Shown one piece after another: positions 13,550-23,985 of a DNA stretch of 64,000 nt. A program made the translations under genes and the position numbers. Position 1 is the stretch's first letter. Every line of letters starts with the position of its first letter. The notes beneath the pieces were generated by a model that saw nothing but the letters and a program-made list of their open reading frames with translations, was not told where the DNA came from and searched no databases. Source of the stretch: Cohnella rhizoplanae (GTDB lineage Bacteria > Bacillota > Bacilli > Paenibacillales > Paenibacillaceae); NCBI RefSeq assembly GCF_948329515.1, contig NZ_CAOJCN010000006.1, positions 226,231 to 290,230 of the forward strand. The letters run 5' to 3'.

Positions 13550-15433
13550 ATGACAGAACTCCATGGTTCCTATTATATCCCGCTGGTCTTCTTATCCGTG
13601 CTCATTTCGGTTTTCTCCTCATACTGCTCGCTCCTCGTATACGAGCGCGTGCTGTCGCTTCGGGGCGGTTCCCGCGCATTATGGCTGCTGCTTGGCTCGG
13701 CGGCCATGGGGCTCGGCATCTGGTCCATGCACTTCATAGGCATGCTGGCCTATCATATCCCGACGAGCATCCACTACCATCCGGGCTGGCTCGTCGTCTC
13801 CGTGATCTTGCCCGTGCTGGCCGCCTGCGCGGCCTTCTGGATGATCTCTCGCGATCTGGCCAGCCATCTGTCCATGACCGTCGGCAGCCTGTGCCTGTGC
13901 GTCGCGATCGTCGGCATGCATTACAGCGGCATGGCGGCGATCCGCATGCCCTACGACCAGCGTTATGACTGGCGCCTCGTCGCAGCGTCGGTCGCGATCG
14001 CGTTCGCCGTATCGTTCGCCGCGCTCAAGCTATCCCATATGAACCAAGCCAAAGGCGGCACGGCAAGCCAAGCCTCGAAGCTGCTCCTCGCGCTCCTGCT
14101 CGGCTCCGCGATCGCGGGCATGCACTATACGGGGATGGCCGCGGTGTCGTTCGCCGGACCGCACGCCGGCGCTTCGTCCGCCCACGGGGCAACGCAGTCC
14201 GAGGATACGCTGCTGGCCGTCATTATCGGCGTCTCGACCATTTTTATTCTCGCGATCCTGATCGCCAGCCAACTGCTGGACAAGCGGTTCGCGCTGAAGC
14301 TCGCCGATTCCAGCAAGCGCAGATACGAGTCCATCTTCGAGCATCACCCCGACATGGTCTGCCTGTACGACCCGAGCGGCCGCATCATCCGGGCCAATCC
14401 CGCAGCGGAACGGATCATGGGCTACGCACCCTCCGAGCTCCCCAGCCGGTTCCATACGGAGATGGTGAACGCGGACGAGCTCGAGGATCTTAAGAACTGC
14501 TTTCTGGCGGCGCTCCGGGGCGAGTCCGGCACCGTCGAGGTGACGGTGCGCCACAAGGCGGGACATCTGGTGCACCTGAGCTGCACCATGGTGCCCTGGC
14601 TGGAGGACGGGCGGGTTCAGGACGTGTATACGATCTCCAAGGACATCACCCGCAGCAGAGAGACCGAGCGCGAGCTGCTCGCGGCCAAGCGGGACGCGGA
14701 GGAAGCGCTGCGGGTCAAGAGCGACTTCCTGGCCGTGATGAGCCACGAGATCCGCACGCCGCTGAACGGCGTGCTCGGCATGAGCGCGATCATGCTCGAG
14801 ACGGAGCTCAGCGAGGAGCAGCGGGAGTTCGTGCAGGTGATCCACGGCAGCGGGGCGCTGCTGCTGGCGACGATCAACGACGTGCTGGATTACTCCAAGC
14901 TCGAGGCGGGCAAGATGCAGCTGTCGATCGCGCCTTTCAGCCTGAAGGGCCTCGTGCGGGATACGGCGGCGCTGTTCCAGACCCAATGCAAGCAAAAAGG
15001 GCTCGAGCTGTCCTGCGTCGTCAGCGACGAAGTCGCGGACGCGGTGCGCGGAGACGAGCAGCGGATCTGCCAGGTGCTGATCAACCTGATCGGCAATGCG
15101 GTGAAGTTCACCGCCAAAGGCGGCATCGAGGTCGCGGTTCGACCGGCAGGCCTGCCGTCGCGGGAGCACGGGCTGCGCGTCGCCTTCTCCGTCCGCGATA
15201 CGGGCATCGGCATACCGGCCGAAGAGGTGGGCAATCTGTTCCAGCCCTTCTACCAGGCGAAGTCCGGCGGAGCCAGGCGTCACGAGGGCACAGGCCTCGG
15301 TCTGGCGATCTGCAGGGACCTCGTGGACATGATGGGCGGGACGATCTCGGTGGCGTCGGTCGAGGGAGAAGGGACATGCTTCACCTTCGAGTTGCCGCTG
15401 GAGACGGCTGCGTTCGAAGGCGCCGGCGGCTGA
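13550..15433 (+). CDS. MHYT-domain sensor histidine kinase
   Basis: The 627-residue protein starts with a seven-helix MHYT sensor (residues about 8-245) containing the motifs MHFIGM, MHYSGM and MHYTGM, thought to bind a metal and sense a diatomic gas or redox signal. A PAS domain follows (about 270-370, FEHHPDMVCLYDPSGRI), then HisKA with the phospho-acceptor SHEIRTPLNGVLGMS near 400, and an HATPase with NLIGNAVKFT, DTGIGIP and GTGLGLAI. There is no receiver domain. The start at 13550 with GGGAAGG 7 nt upstream is preferred over 13517. No response regulator is adjacent. The 221-bp region after it holds short CGCCGTACCGC-type microrepeats and no gene. Confidence 0.92.
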   Translation: MTELHGSYYIPLVFLSVLISVFSSYCSLLVYERVLSLRGGSRALWLLLGSAAMGLGIWSMHFIGMLAYHIPTSIHYHPGWLVVSVILPVLAACAAFWMISRDLASHLSMTVGSLCLCVAIVGMHYSGMAAIRMPYDQRYDWRLVAASVAIAFAVSFAALKLSHMNQAKGGTASQASKLLLALLLGSAIAGMHYTGMAAVSFAGPHAGASSAHGATQSEDTLLAVIIGVSTIFILAILIASQLLDKRFALKLADSSKRRYESIFEHHPDMVCLYDPSGRIIRANPAAERIMGYAPSELPSRFHTEMVNADELEDLKNCFLAALRGESGTVEVTVRHKAGHLVHLSCTMVPWLEDGRVQDVYTISKDITRSRETERELLAAKRDAEEALRVKSDFLAVMSHEIRTPLNGVLGMSAIMLETELSEEQREFVQVIHGSGALLLATINDVLDYSKLEAGKMQLSIAPFSLKGLVRDTAALFQTQCKQKGLELSCVVSDEVADAVRGDEQRICQVLINLIGNAVKFTAKGGIEVAVRPAGLPSREHGLRVAFSVRDTGIGIPAEEVGNLFQPFYQAKSGGARRHEGTGLGLAICRDLVDMMGGTISVASVEGEGTCFTFELPLETAAFEGAGG

Positions 15434-15654
15434 GCGGTTCAACTCGCTGTACTCGCCGTACCCGCTGCACGCGCCGTACCGCTGCGCTCTTTGCTTCCCG
15501 TTATACCCCTTCCGCACGGCTATAAGCAATTTCAACTGCTGTCGGCAGCCGCTCCCTGGCTTGCCGCCGGTGTCCCCTTTAAGGAATAATAAGGCCCCCC
15601 TTCCGGAATAATGAAGGAAAACCTGCGGCGCGTCAGCTGCACGGGGGGAAGAAC

Positions 15655-17079
15655 ATGACCGGTCATCGCAAGCGATCCATCTGGCAGGCGCTGCGGCCCG
15701 TTCCGGGATCGGGGCTGCTCGCCGGTCTGCGCGACTCGTTCAAGGACATGGCGGACTTCGAGGCGATTCGGCTCGGGGAGGCGGCTTCCCAAGAGCTATA
15801 TTCTTGTTATCTGACGACGCTGGTCGGCTCCGAGCATCTGATCTTCGCCTTGGACCCGGATGCCGAACGGATGGACGAGGCGCTCGTGGAGCGGTATGTA
15901 GGCACTAAATACGCGGAGGGCGATCTAAAGGCCTGCATCGAGGCGCTGTGCCGGGGCTGCACCGTGCTCTGCACGCCCGCTTCGGCGTCCGGCATCATCC
16001 TGGAGACCGGGGAATGGCAGCAGCGGAGCGTCACGCAGCCGCAGTCGGAGAACGTAATCCAGGGTCCGATGTACGCGTTTAACGAGTGTTATCACACGAA
16101 TGTCGCCATGATGCGCCAGCGCATGCGGACGCCCAAGCTCAAGCTGTGGGAGACGACCGTAGGCGAGGTGGCGCCGGTCCAGTCCGGCATGTTTTACATG
16201 GAAGGCATAACGGACGAAGGACTGGTGCAACGGATTCAACAACAATTTTCCAAGATCGAGGTCGACGGCATTCAGGATACCGGGGAGCTGCTGCGGCTGC
16301 TCGGCGCCAGGTCGGTCCTGTTCCCGCTTGCTATCACGACGGAGCGGCCGGACCGGCTCGCGAGCTCGCTGCTCAGCGGGAAGGTCGTGATCCTATTGGA
16401 CGGCACGCCGCGGGCCATCGTTGCGCCGGGCGCATTCTCCGATTTCTGGGAAGCCGCCGAGGATTGGTACTTAATGCCGTTTATCGCCGTGTTCTTGCGG
16501 ACGATCCGGTTTATGGCGTTGTTGACCAACCTGTTCTTGCCGAGCTTCTATGTCGCGGTCACGTCCGTCAATATCGACGTGAACCGGCTCGAGATCAGCC
16601 TGGCCGCCGCCGGGAGCCGAGAAGCCGTGCCGTATCCGGTACTCGTGGAGACGCTGCTCATCCTGTTCTTGCTGGATTGCATCGTGGAGGCGGGAGTCCG
16701 GCTGCCGCGCACGATCAGCGCGACGGTCACGATGGTCGGCGGCGTCGTGCTCGGACAGGCGATCATCCAGGCGAATATCGTCAGCAACCTGCTCGTGATC
16801 GTCGCGGCTACGACGGCGCTCACGAACTTTATCGTCGTGGACTATCAGATGGGACTCGTCCAGCGCGTGCTGAAGTACTTCGTACTGATCGGCGCAGGCG
16901 TACTCGGCATTCTGGGCATCGTCCTATCCTTCGCGATCATGGTCGTTTTCCTGTCCCGCATGGAGTCGTTCGGCGTCGCCTATTTGTCCCCGGCCGGGCC
17001 CAGGGCCAGAGTCTATGCCGGCGATCCCCTAATGCGGTTCAAGCGCGGGAGAGATCGGCATAAGGAGCGGTCAGGATGA
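15655..17079 (+). CDS. Spore germination receptor subunit A (GerA family)
   Basis: This 474-residue protein has a soluble N-terminal domain of about 250 residues, including the conserved EVAPVQSGMFYMEGITDE-type region, and then about five hydrophobic helices. It matches GerAA/GerBA/GerKA proteins, which with B and C subunits form germinant receptors in the spore inner membrane. The N-terminal part is shorter and more diverged than B. subtilis GerAA. GGGGGGAAGAAC precedes the ATG. It overlaps the next gene by 4 bp. GGAATAAT(A/G)AAGG occurs twice just upstream (about 15583 and 15604), but no sporulation promoter could be assigned with confidence. Confidence 0.9.
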   Translation: MTGHRKRSIWQALRPVPGSGLLAGLRDSFKDMADFEAIRLGEAASQELYSCYLTTLVGSEHLIFALDPDAERMDEALVERYVGTKYAEGDLKACIEALCRGCTVLCTPASASGIILETGEWQQRSVTQPQSENVIQGPMYAFNECYHTNVAMMRQRMRTPKLKLWETTVGEVAPVQSGMFYMEGITDEGLVQRIQQQFSKIEVDGIQDTGELLRLLGARSVLFPLAITTERPDRLASSLLSGKVVILLDGTPRAIVAPGAFSDFWEAAEDWYLMPFIAVFLRTIRFMALLTNLFLPSFYVAVTSVNIDVNRLEISLAAAGSREAVPYPVLVETLLILFLLDCIVEAGVRLPRTISATVTMVGGVVLGQAIIQANIVSNLLVIVAATTALTNFIVVDYQMGLVQRVLKYFVLIGAGVLGILGIVLSFAIMVVFLSRMESFGVAYLSPAGPRARVYAGDPLMRFKRGRDRHKERSG

Positions 17080-18170
17080 GCGGCCGGGCGCTCCGTCTGT
17101 CGGAGACCCAGTATGTCTTTTTGATGCTGGGGGTATTCGGCTCCAAATCTTTTTTTCTCTATCCGAATTTGATTCTCCATACGGCCGGGGGCAGCTATTG
17201 GATGCCGATCTTGACCGGGCTCGCGCTTGGCGTTCTCGGCGCCTGGTCGTTCGCCAAGCTCCTGGCGCTGCATCCCGGACTCGACGCGTTCGCGGTCGTG
17301 AAGCGCTCGCTGGGCTGGCCGGGCCTGCTGCTGTTCGCGCTACCGTTCGGCTGGTATCTCTGGCGGGACATGATGTTGATCGCCCGCGCGCACGTCGAGA
17401 TCATCTCGATGACCGTCCTGCATACGACGCCGTTATGGGTGCTGCACTGCATCATTTGGGTGGCGTTGTTCCTGGCGATGGGAGGGATCGCATCCATTAC
17501 GCGGGCCGCCGCGGTATTCGTTGTGGTCGGCGTCCCGCTGATCGTAGGCTTGACGCTGCTGGGACTGAGCGACCTGCAATTCACGCTGCACGAGCCGCTG
17601 CGGTCTTCCGATGCCGCATACCTGGGCAGCAAGAATTTCTATGCTTCATCCTATGTGTGGGTAGGCTTCCTGTACTTCGCCTCGTCCGCGCAGCATGCCC
17701 GCCGTCCCGGGAGGCTCTGGCGGCCTTTTGCCGCGGCCGCTCTCTGTTTTCTGCCCATCATCGCAGGCGCGGTGTACTTGCCCGTGCTTACGTTCGGGGT
17801 CGGCTTTTCCAAGGCGCTGTCCTTTCCGTTCTTGTCCAAGATGGACTCCATCAGCCACTACTGGCTCGTGGTCGAGAACTTGACGGCCGTGTTCATCTCG
17901 GCGGCCATCCTCTTCGTCATTCTCACCATCGGCCTGATGATGCACTGCTTCGTCACTGCGCTCCGGACGATGCTCCCGATGCTGCCCGGGCGATATGCGT
18001 ACTTGGCGGTCGGGGCCGGCACGTACGTATCCGCGCTGCTGATCCCGTCGTGGAAATGGATCGAGAACGGGGTCTGGATGGACACGCCCGTCCGCTTATA
18101 CCTCGTCCTGCTGGTACCGCTCTTCTTGCTGTTGGCGCGTCTCCGCGAGAGGAGGTCGGTGCGCGCATGA
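17076..18170 (+). CDS. Spore germination receptor subunit B (GerB/amino-acid-permease type)
   Basis: The 364-residue protein has about ten hydrophobic segments and matches the GerAB family, APC-superfamily transporters that bind the germinant. It begins with SETQYVFLMLGVFGSKSF, typical of the first helix region. It overlaps both neighbours by 4 bp (ATGA), so translation of the A, B and C subunits is coupled. The ligand cannot be predicted from sequence. Confidence 0.9.
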   Translation: MSGRALRLSETQYVFLMLGVFGSKSFFLYPNLILHTAGGSYWMPILTGLALGVLGAWSFAKLLALHPGLDAFAVVKRSLGWPGLLLFALPFGWYLWRDMMLIARAHVEIISMTVLHTTPLWVLHCIIWVALFLAMGGIASITRAAAVFVVVGVPLIVGLTLLGLSDLQFTLHEPLRSSDAAYLGSKNFYASSYVWVGFLYFASSAQHARRPGRLWRPFAAAALCFLPIIAGAVYLPVLTFGVGFSKALSFPFLSKMDSISHYWLVVENLTAVFISAAILFVILTIGLMMHCFVTALRTMLPMLPGRYAYLAVGAGTYVSALLIPSWKWIENGVWMDTPVRLYLVLLVPLFLLLARLRERRSVRA

Positions 18171-19273
18171 ATGCACGCAAGCCGCGATGGAGGCGGGCCG
18201 CCGCCCTGGCGATGCTCTTGCCGATGGCGCTGCTGCAGGGCTGCTGGGATATCCGAGATATCGACAATCGGATGCTGGTCGCGGTGATGGGATTCGCCGG
18301 GGATGACGAGTCCGGCGTGACGGTCTTTTTAAGGTTTCCGGTTCCCCACTCCGAGCAGGAGGGCGGGGGGGCCAAGGACTTCCTATCCGCCAGCCAGCAC
18401 GGCGCGACGGCGGTCGATGCCCTGGACCAGCTGCGGGCCCGGATGCCCAAGTTTCTGGACATGTCGCAGACGAGAGCCATCCTGGTCGACCGCAAGCTGG
18501 CCGAGAAGCGTGGGATCTATGATTGCCTGGATTTCATCGTACGGGACAGGGTGATGCCTATTAATGCGATATTCACCTTGTATGACGGCGATATGGGGGC
18601 GTTATTCGAGCGACCGAATCCATCGGGGGAGCTCTCCGGCGTCTACACCCGCCTATACTTTGAGAAGTATGCCGGCGGGACGCCGCAAAAAAACAAAGTT
18701 ACGCTGTGGGAAGTGTTCAGCAGACATTATAATCCGCTTCAACAAAGTCTGGTGCCGCTGCTGGTCAAGGACACGTCCTTTCGATTCGCCCTGCAGGGCA
18801 ACGCGTATTTCGCCGGCGACAAGATGGCGGGCGTACTCCTGCCCTCGGAAACCCTCATCTACGATCTCGTCACGGGTCGAATGTCCCCGTTCGAGATCGA
18901 AACGGCGGGAGGCGCCAACGTGAAGATCCAGTCGTCCAGAGCCCGAATCCATACGGAGTGGTCGGCAGGCAAGCCGGTCATCCGCATCAACGTGAACGTA
19001 TCCATGAAGCTGATGGACGCGCCGCATAAAGCCGTGATGAATACGAGCCGAATGCAAGAGGCGGTAGACAAGCTGCTGGAGGAAAGGGCCGCGCGCGTCT
19101 TCGCCAAGACGCAAGCGGCCGGCTCCGACATCTTCGGCTTCGGCAACCGCTTCAGATCGTCGATGCCGGTCCGGGCGTACGATAAGTGGCCGTCGATATA
19201 CAAGCGGGCATCGATCTCGCTGAAGGTGAAGTCCCACATGCGCAATGAAGGCCTCAAGCTGCTCCAGGATTAA
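18167..19273 (+). CDS. Spore germination receptor lipoprotein subunit C (GerC family)
   Basis: The 368-residue protein begins with an Arg-rich signal peptide and lipobox LLQGC, then WDIRDIDNRMLVAVMGF, the typical GerAC N-terminus (CWDxRDIxxR). The C-terminal domain (NVSMKLMD through PVRAYDKWPSIYK) matches Ger(x)C. The lipoprotein is anchored in the spore inner membrane and is needed for receptor function. GAGAGGAGG precedes the ATG, which overlaps the B-subunit stop. A long palindrome ends the operon. Confidence 0.92.
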   Translation: MNARKPRWRRAAALAMLLPMALLQGCWDIRDIDNRMLVAVMGFAGDDESGVTVFLRFPVPHSEQEGGGAKDFLSASQHGATAVDALDQLRARMPKFLDMSQTRAILVDRKLAEKRGIYDCLDFIVRDRVMPINAIFTLYDGDMGALFERPNPSGELSGVYTRLYFEKYAGGTPQKNKVTLWEVFSRHYNPLQQSLVPLLVKDTSFRFALQGNAYFAGDKMAGVLLPSETLIYDLVTGRMSPFEIETAGGANVKIQSSRARIHTEWSAGKPVIRINVNVSMKLMDAPHKAVMNTSRMQEAVDKLLEERAARVFAKTQAAGSDIFGFGNRFRSSMPVRAYDKWPSIYKRASISLKVKSHMRNEGLKLLQD

Positions 19274-19289
19274 CGGATGTGCCCGAATA

Positions 19290-19328
19290 CGCGAAGAGAG
19301 GCGACCCCATGGGGCGCCTCTCTTCGCG
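19290..19328. terminator. Near-perfect 39-bp palindrome after the ger operon
   Basis: CGCGAAGAGAGGCG (19290-19303) pairs perfectly with CGCCTCTCTTCGCG (19315-19328); the 11-nt loop itself contains the palindrome CCCCATGGGG. No T-tract follows, so it may stabilise the transcript end rather than terminate by the classical mechanism. Confidence 0.7.
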
Positions 19329-19391
19329 GTAGGCAAATCCGGTTCAAGTGGTTAAATATCTATGATATTAAACCGCTGGCCGGAGGTGCGT

Positions 19392-19931
19392 ATGAACGAT
19401 TCGATCTATCGGTTCGAGCACGCTTGGCGCATCGGCTCGGAGAAAGAAAAATTATGGGCGCTGATCAGCGACTTCAAGTACGAAAATTGGTGGCCGAACG
19501 TAAGCATCGAGCGGATCGCGACGGGCGATGCCGGCGACGGCAGGGGCCATACGTACGCGTCGGTATTCCGCACCCGGCTCTTGTATTCGCTCAAGCTGAA
19601 CGCGGCCGTCGTCGACAGCCGCCCTCCGAACGCGATCGTGCTGCGCGTGACCGGCCATCTGGAGGGACGCGCGGTCATACGGCTGCACGCGGTGGGCGGA
19701 GAGACGGAGCTTCATTGTCTGATGGAGCTCGAGACCACGCGGCGCTGGATGTCCGCGCTGGCGCCGCTGCTGCGTCCCGTCTTCATCCGCAATCATCGGC
19801 AGCTGATGGAGGACGGCATGGCCGGCTTGTCCGCTTATCTGGCAGCGAACGTCGCCCCGGGCAGCGTACGCACGCCGTACCGGCGGCCTGCGCGCGGCCT
19901 AGAGAGCGCCGGACATGGCCGTCATCCATAG
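19392..19931 (+). CDS. SRPBCC/polyketide-cyclase-like protein
   Basis: The 179-residue protein resembles START/SRPBCC small-ligand-binding proteins: YRFEHAWRIGSEKEKLWALI at the N-terminus, a WW pair in ENWWPNVSIE, and a LELETTRRWMSALAPLLRP C-terminal helix. The function is unknown; members bind lipids or hydrophobic metabolites. The ATG at 19392 with GGAGG 6 nt upstream is preferred to an ATG 30 bp earlier. Its 3' end overlaps the convergent kinase gene by 10 bp. Confidence 0.75.
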   Translation: MNDSIYRFEHAWRIGSEKEKLWALISDFKYENWWPNVSIERIATGDAGDGRGHTYASVFRTRLLYSLKLNAAVVDSRPPNAIVLRVTGHLEGRAVIRLHAVGGETELHCLMELETTRRWMSALAPLLRPVFIRNHRQLMEDGMAGLSAYLAANVAPGSVRTPYRRPARGLESAGHGRHP

Positions 19932-22900
19932 ACTGGCAGCGTGACGGTGACGGTCGTGCCTCTGCCGACTTCGCTCTGGAAGCGGATCGAGCCGTGGTGG
20001 TTTTCCATAATCTTGTAGCATACCGTCAGCCCGAGGCCCGTTCCTTTTTCCTTGGTGGTAAAAAAGGGCTGCCCCAGCCGCGCAAGCTTGCTCTCGGGAA
20101 TCCCCGGGCCGTTGTCCGTGAACCGGATGCGCAGGTGCCGCTCCTCCTCGAGCTTGGCGCTGATCAGGATGCGCCCGCCCGCCGGCATCGCCTCGATGCC
20201 GTTTTTGATCATATTGATGAAAACCTGCTTGATCTGGTTCTCTACGCAGCGGACCGGCGGCAGATCCTTCTCCACGTTGCAGAACAGCTCGACGTTGTTG
20301 AGATTCGCCTGCGACTCGAGCAGCATCACGACGTCATGGAGAATAGCGCCGGCCTCCTTGTGCGCGAAGTCGAGCGCCTGCGGCTTGGCTAGCACGAGCA
20401 GCTCGCTGACGATCATCTCGATGCGGCTGAGCTCGTTCATCATGATCTCCGCATAGCTCTCCTTGGCGATGCCGGAAGAGATCAGCTTGGTGAACCCCTT
20501 GAGCGAGGTCAACGGATTGCGAATCTCGTGCGCGATGCCCGCGGCAAGCTGCCCCATAGCCGAGAGCATCTCGTTTTTTTGCAGCATCTCCTCGGCATGC
20601 CGCAGCTCGGTGATATCCTCGGACAGCTTCAGGTAGTGGATCGTCTCGCCGTCCGTATCCGTGATGGGCACGACCTTGGCCGATTCCCGGTAGCAGGTCC
20701 CGTCCCGCCGCATGCTGGTGAGCTCGCCCTTCCATGTCCCGCCCGCCCGGATCGTCCGGATCATGTCGGGGAGATCCGCTTCCGCCGCTGCCCAGTCGCT
20801 CAGCAGATCGAGCTTGCGCCCGCGAATCTCGTTCAGGGCAAAGCCCGTCGTCTCCGCGAACTTGGGGTTCACGTACTCCACCGCACCCGCGACGTCCGTG
20901 ATGACGACCATGCTGGGACTCTGCTCCAGCGCATAGGAGAACCGCAGCATCTCCTCGTTGGAGCTCTTGAGCTCGGTGATATCGACGAAGGTGAGCACGA
21001 CGCCGTTCACGAAGTTGTCTGTCGTCCGATAAGGCAGGATATGCATATGGTACCAAGCGCCGCTCTTGCTCTGGATCTCCGTCTCGAACGGCAGCCGACT
21101 CTTCAGCACCTCCGCGGCGCTCTCGACGAGGCTGTCGTACCGGAAGCTGTGGGAGATGTGCGCGAGCGGCCTTCCGCAATCGATGTCGAGCAGATTGATC
21201 TCCTTGGTGATCGCGGGCGTGAACCGGCGGACGCACAGGCGCTTGTCCAGGAAGATCGTCCCGATCTGCGTGCTCCCGAGGAAGTTGACCATGTCGTCGT
21301 TGAGTTCGGTCAACTCTTGAATCTTGAATTGGTATTCCGCATTAACCGTGATGAGCTCCTCGTTGACGGATTGGAGCTCTTCATTGGTGCTCTGCAGCTC
21401 CTCGTTGGCCGCCGTCAGCTGTTCGTTGGTCGCCCGCAGCTCCTCGTTGGACGTCTCGAGCTCCTCGATCGTCGCCTGCAGCGTCTCCTCCGTCCGCCGG
21501 AGCGCCCGCTCCAGCTCGGCGATCCGCCTGGCAGCGCTATCAGGATCCTGCGGCGCGACGGGAGGGATAGCAGGCGGCGGCAGCTCGCGCTCCGCCTCCT
21601 CGAACAGCACGAGCATATGCCGCTCGTAGCGGATGCTCTTGAGAGAGAGCGGCCGAACCGTGACGTCTACGAGCCTGTCGCCATGCGCAGTCCGCGCCTT
21701 GACCGAACGGAAGACGATCTCGCGTTTCTCCTGCCTGACCTTCTGTATGGCGGTCGCGATCGCGACGGCAAGGCCCGAGTCGACGATGTTGTAGAGATTC
21801 CAAGCGGCCCTGCCCTTGGATTGCAGCAGGAACGCGTCGATGTCCCCGTGCAGCTGAACGACGTCATGGGCCGGACCGACGATCATGCCGGGCAGGACAT
21901 GCTCGCAGGCGAGCGTACGGTATAGATCGTTCGCGAGCTTCGGCAGTTCGTCGTCCGGCGAAGAGGCGCATTCGGCAGCGCATTCGGAACTCGACGGATC
22001 ATGCCGGACGGCATTGAACGCATCATCCATGTCCGTCGACCGTTTTCTGCCCGGCTCGCTCTTGCGGCTGAAGATGTTCCAGCGGCGGTCGAGGGGCTCG
22101 AAGCGGTCGGCGAGCGGACCGATCGTCTCGCTCGGCCCGAGGAACAGGTAAGCGCCCGGATTCAGGGCGAAGTGGAAGAGCGACAGCACCTTGGCCTGCA
22201 TCTCCGGCTGCAGGTAGATCAGCATGTTGCGGCACGTGATCAGGTCCAGGCTGCTGAACGGCGGATCCTTGATCAAGTTGTGCGGCGCGAAGACGATCAT
22301 CTTCCGGATCTCCAAGCTCACCCGGTACATCCCGTCGTTCTGGATGAGGTAGCTGGAGATGTCCGCTTGGGACAGGCGGTGCACGGCGCTCTCCGAATAG
22401 AAGCCCTGGCTGGCGTACTCGACCGATTCGCCGTCCAGGTCCGTCGCGAAGATCTTGACCGCATGCGAGCGGCCGGTCAGATCCAAGTATCTGCGTACGA
22501 GGATCGCGACGGAGTACGCTTCTTCTCCCGTCGAGCATCCGGCGACCCAGATGCGAATCTCGCGTTCCCGGCTATTGCCCTTGAAGAGGGCGGGGAGGAC
22601 GCGGTCGTACAACGCATCGAACGCTTCGGGATCGCGGAAGAAGTTGGTGACGCCGATCAGCATGTCCTTGCGCAGCGCGAGCAGCTCGTCGGGATGCCGG
22701 TCCACGTATTCGGCGTACGCCGGATAGTCCGGGACCCCGCGCAGGCGCATGCGCCGCTCGATGCGCCGCAGAATGCCGCTCCGCTTGTAGTAGGCGAAAT
22801 CGATGCCGCAGGATCGCTTGATCCGGTCGAAAAGCCGGTTGACGACGATATCCTCCGGGGTCTGCCCGGCCGCGGCGAGCGCGGAGGGAGCTGCTGCCGG

Positions 22901-23584
22901 GCAGACCCCGGTATCGCCCTGGCGGGCGTCGCCCGCGCGCGAGCGGCTGTAGCGAACCAGCGCCGCGCCCATTTCCCCCGGGGAGAGCGCCCGGTCCGCG
23001 TCGTCCGTGCGGATCGCGCTGCCCGGCACGCTGTCGAACATGGCGATGCCGGTGTCCGGCGTCAGGACGAGACCGCCTGCATTCTTAATGAAGCCCATGC
23101 CTCGCGCTCCGTCCGTCCCGGTACCGGACAGGACGATGCCGACGGCGCTCCGCCCGGCTTCCTCGGCCAGCGACTTGAAAAATCGGTCGATCGGCAGGCG
23201 GGGTTCCCCGTTCCCAACGGGCTGGGCGACAGGAATAAGGAAGTCTCCGCGGATCGTCAGGTCCATCCCTGGAGGAGTCACGTAGACATAATTCGTCTTC
23301 ATGACGGTCGCTTGTTCGACGAGCACGATGGGCATCCCCGTGAATTTCCCGGGGATGCCCATCGTATGGCTATCGCGATCCGCAGAATGGCGCTGAACGA
23401 CGACGAAGACCATGCCGCAGTCGTCGGGCATCGCCTCAAAGAAACTTCCCAAAGCTTCCGATCCTTCGGCCGAAGCGCCGATGCCTACGACATACGCCGG
23501 GTTTCCGAGCAGACCGTGATCCCCATCCAGACCGAGTGCCGCCGAGAGCGGCGCGCCATCCAGCCCCCGTCCCTCTAAAGCCAT
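19922..23584 (-). CDS. CheB-CheR-PAS-histidine kinase fusion protein
   Basis: This 1,220-residue soluble hybrid has a CheB methylesterase-like domain (about 28-190), a CheR methyltransferase domain (about 265-525, with [12 protein letters not shown] binding SAM and CRNMLIYL), a PAS-like segment (about 580-700) and a heptad coiled coil with repeated NEEL motifs. Two PAS domains, HisKA ([13 protein letters not shown]) and HATPase (NGIEAM, DNGPGI, GTGLGL) complete it. Such proteins link chemotaxis-type modification to phosphorelay signalling. In the CheB part [10 protein letters not shown] replaces the usual GASAGGxEAL and the catalytic-His region reads QRHSAD instead of QHLSPD, so esterase activity is doubtful. 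AGGAGG lies 8 nt before the ATG. No chemotaxis genes are nearby. Confidence 0.9.
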   Translation of the reverse strand: MALEGRGLDGAPLSAALGLDGDHGLLGNPAYVVGIGASAEGSEALGSFFEAMPDDCGMVFVVVQRHSADRDSHTMGIPGKFTGMPIVLVEQATVMKTNYVYVTPPGMDLTIRGDFLIPVAQPVGNGEPRLPIDRFFKSLAEEAGRSAVGIVLSGTGTDGARGMGFIKNAGGLVLTPDTGIAMFDSVPGSAIRTDDADRALSPGEMGAALVRYSRSRAGDARQGDTGVCPAAAPSALAAAGQTPEDIVVNRLFDRIKRSCGIDFAYYKRSGILRRIERRMRLRGVPDYPAYAEYVDRHPDELLALRKDMLIGVTNFFRDPEAFDALYDRVLPALFKGNSREREIRIWVAGCSTGEEAYSVAILVRRYLDLTGRSHAVKIFATDLDGESVEYASQGFYSESAVHRLSQADISSYLIQNDGMYRVSLEIRKMIVFAPHNLIKDPPFSSLDLITCRNMLIYLQPEMQAKVLSLFHFALNPGAYLFLGPSETIGPLADRFEPLDRRWNIFSRKSEPGRKRSTDMDDAFNAVRHDPSSSECAAECASSPDDELPKLANDLYRTLACEHVLPGMIVGPAHDVVQLHGDIDAFLLQSKGRAAWNLYNIVDSGLAVAIATAIQKVRQEKREIVFRSVKARTAHGDRLVDVTVRPLSLKSIRYERHMLVLFEEAERELPPPAIPPVAPQDPDSAARRIAELERALRRTEETLQATIEELETSNEELRATNEQLTAANEELQSTNEELQSVNEELITVNAEYQFKIQELTELNDDMVNFLGSTQIGTIFLDKRLCVRRFTPAITKEINLLDIDCGRPLAHISHSFRYDSLVESAAEVLKSRLPFETEIQSKSGAWYHMHILPYRTTDNFVNGVVLTFVDITELKSSNEEMLRFSYALEQSPSMVVITDVAGAVEYVNPKFAETTGFALNEIRGRKLDLLSDWAAAEADLPDMIRTIRAGGTWKGELTSMRRDGTCYRESAKVVPITDTDGETIHYLKLSEDITELRHAEEMLQKNEMLSAMGQLAAGIAHEIRNPLTSLKGFTKLISSGIAKESYAEIMMNELSRIEMIVSELLVLAKPQALDFAHKEAGAILHDVVMLLESQANLNNVELFCNVEKDLPPVRCVENQIKQVFINMIKNGIEAMPAGGRILISAKLEEERHLRIRFTDNGPGIPESKLARLGQPFFTTKEKGTGLGLTVCYKIMENHHGSIRFQSEVGRGTTVTVTLPVYG

Positions 23585-23658
23585 CCGCCAATCCTCCTGT
23601 GCTGCGATCGTTTATGTCAGGCGACGAAGCCCATCGTTTCGGAACTCCATGAACAGGA

Positions 23659-23730
23659 ATTCTAGATGCTAGAATCATATTTAGAAGGGATACTTTCCCC
23701 ATATTAGTATCAACCTGGGAAGTTCGTCAA
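23659..23730 (-). promoter_or_regulatory. Probable promoter and operator-like dyad of the CheB-CheR-kinase gene
   Basis: On the minus strand a -35 TTGACG (23725-23730) and -10 TAATAT (23701-23706) are 18 bp apart. About 25 bp downstream is a perfect dyad ATTCTAG-ATG-CTAGAAT (23659-23675), well placed for a repressor. No family is assigned to it. Confidence 0.5.
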
Positions 23731-23824
23731 ATTCGACAAAATCCGCCGGACGGCAAAAGTAAGCGCTCTAATTAAGGCGTCGATTGGGTGGAAAAGGGGA
23801 GAGGAGAGCGGAATAAAGAATCCG

Positions 23825-23985
23825 ATATCAAACAAAGAGACCGTCCGAAGACGGTCTCTCGTACCCGAAAGGCGCTGCTTGATTGAACCGTATCCCGCGC
23901 CTCCAGCCGGATTAGAGACTGGATCGGGTAAGGGATACGTTCAACATATGGGAACTAATGTTGACGCACCTCCTTTCCTGTAACA
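23825..23985 (-). ncRNA. Candidate structured small RNA with own promoter and terminator
   Basis: On the minus strand a TGn-extended -10 (TGGTAGAAT, 23989-23997) is followed by AAAGGAGGTG, a 13-bp near-perfect stem TTGAACGTATCCC/GGGATACGGTTCAA (23933-23945 with 23883-23896) enclosing a CCAG/CTGG hairpin, and a terminator hairpin with a TTCG tetraloop (23837-23859) and T-rich tail. The total is about 160 nt. A 25-codon frame from 23990 runs through the ribosome-like site but starts before it. It ends 240 bp before the CheB-CheR-kinase gene, so it could also be a leader RNA. Confidence 0.45.

Noticed and set aside
15583..15620. Sigma-G/F promoter before the ger operon
   Set aside because: A direct repeat GGAATAAT is present, but the spacing and the -10 do not match the forespore consensus well enough.
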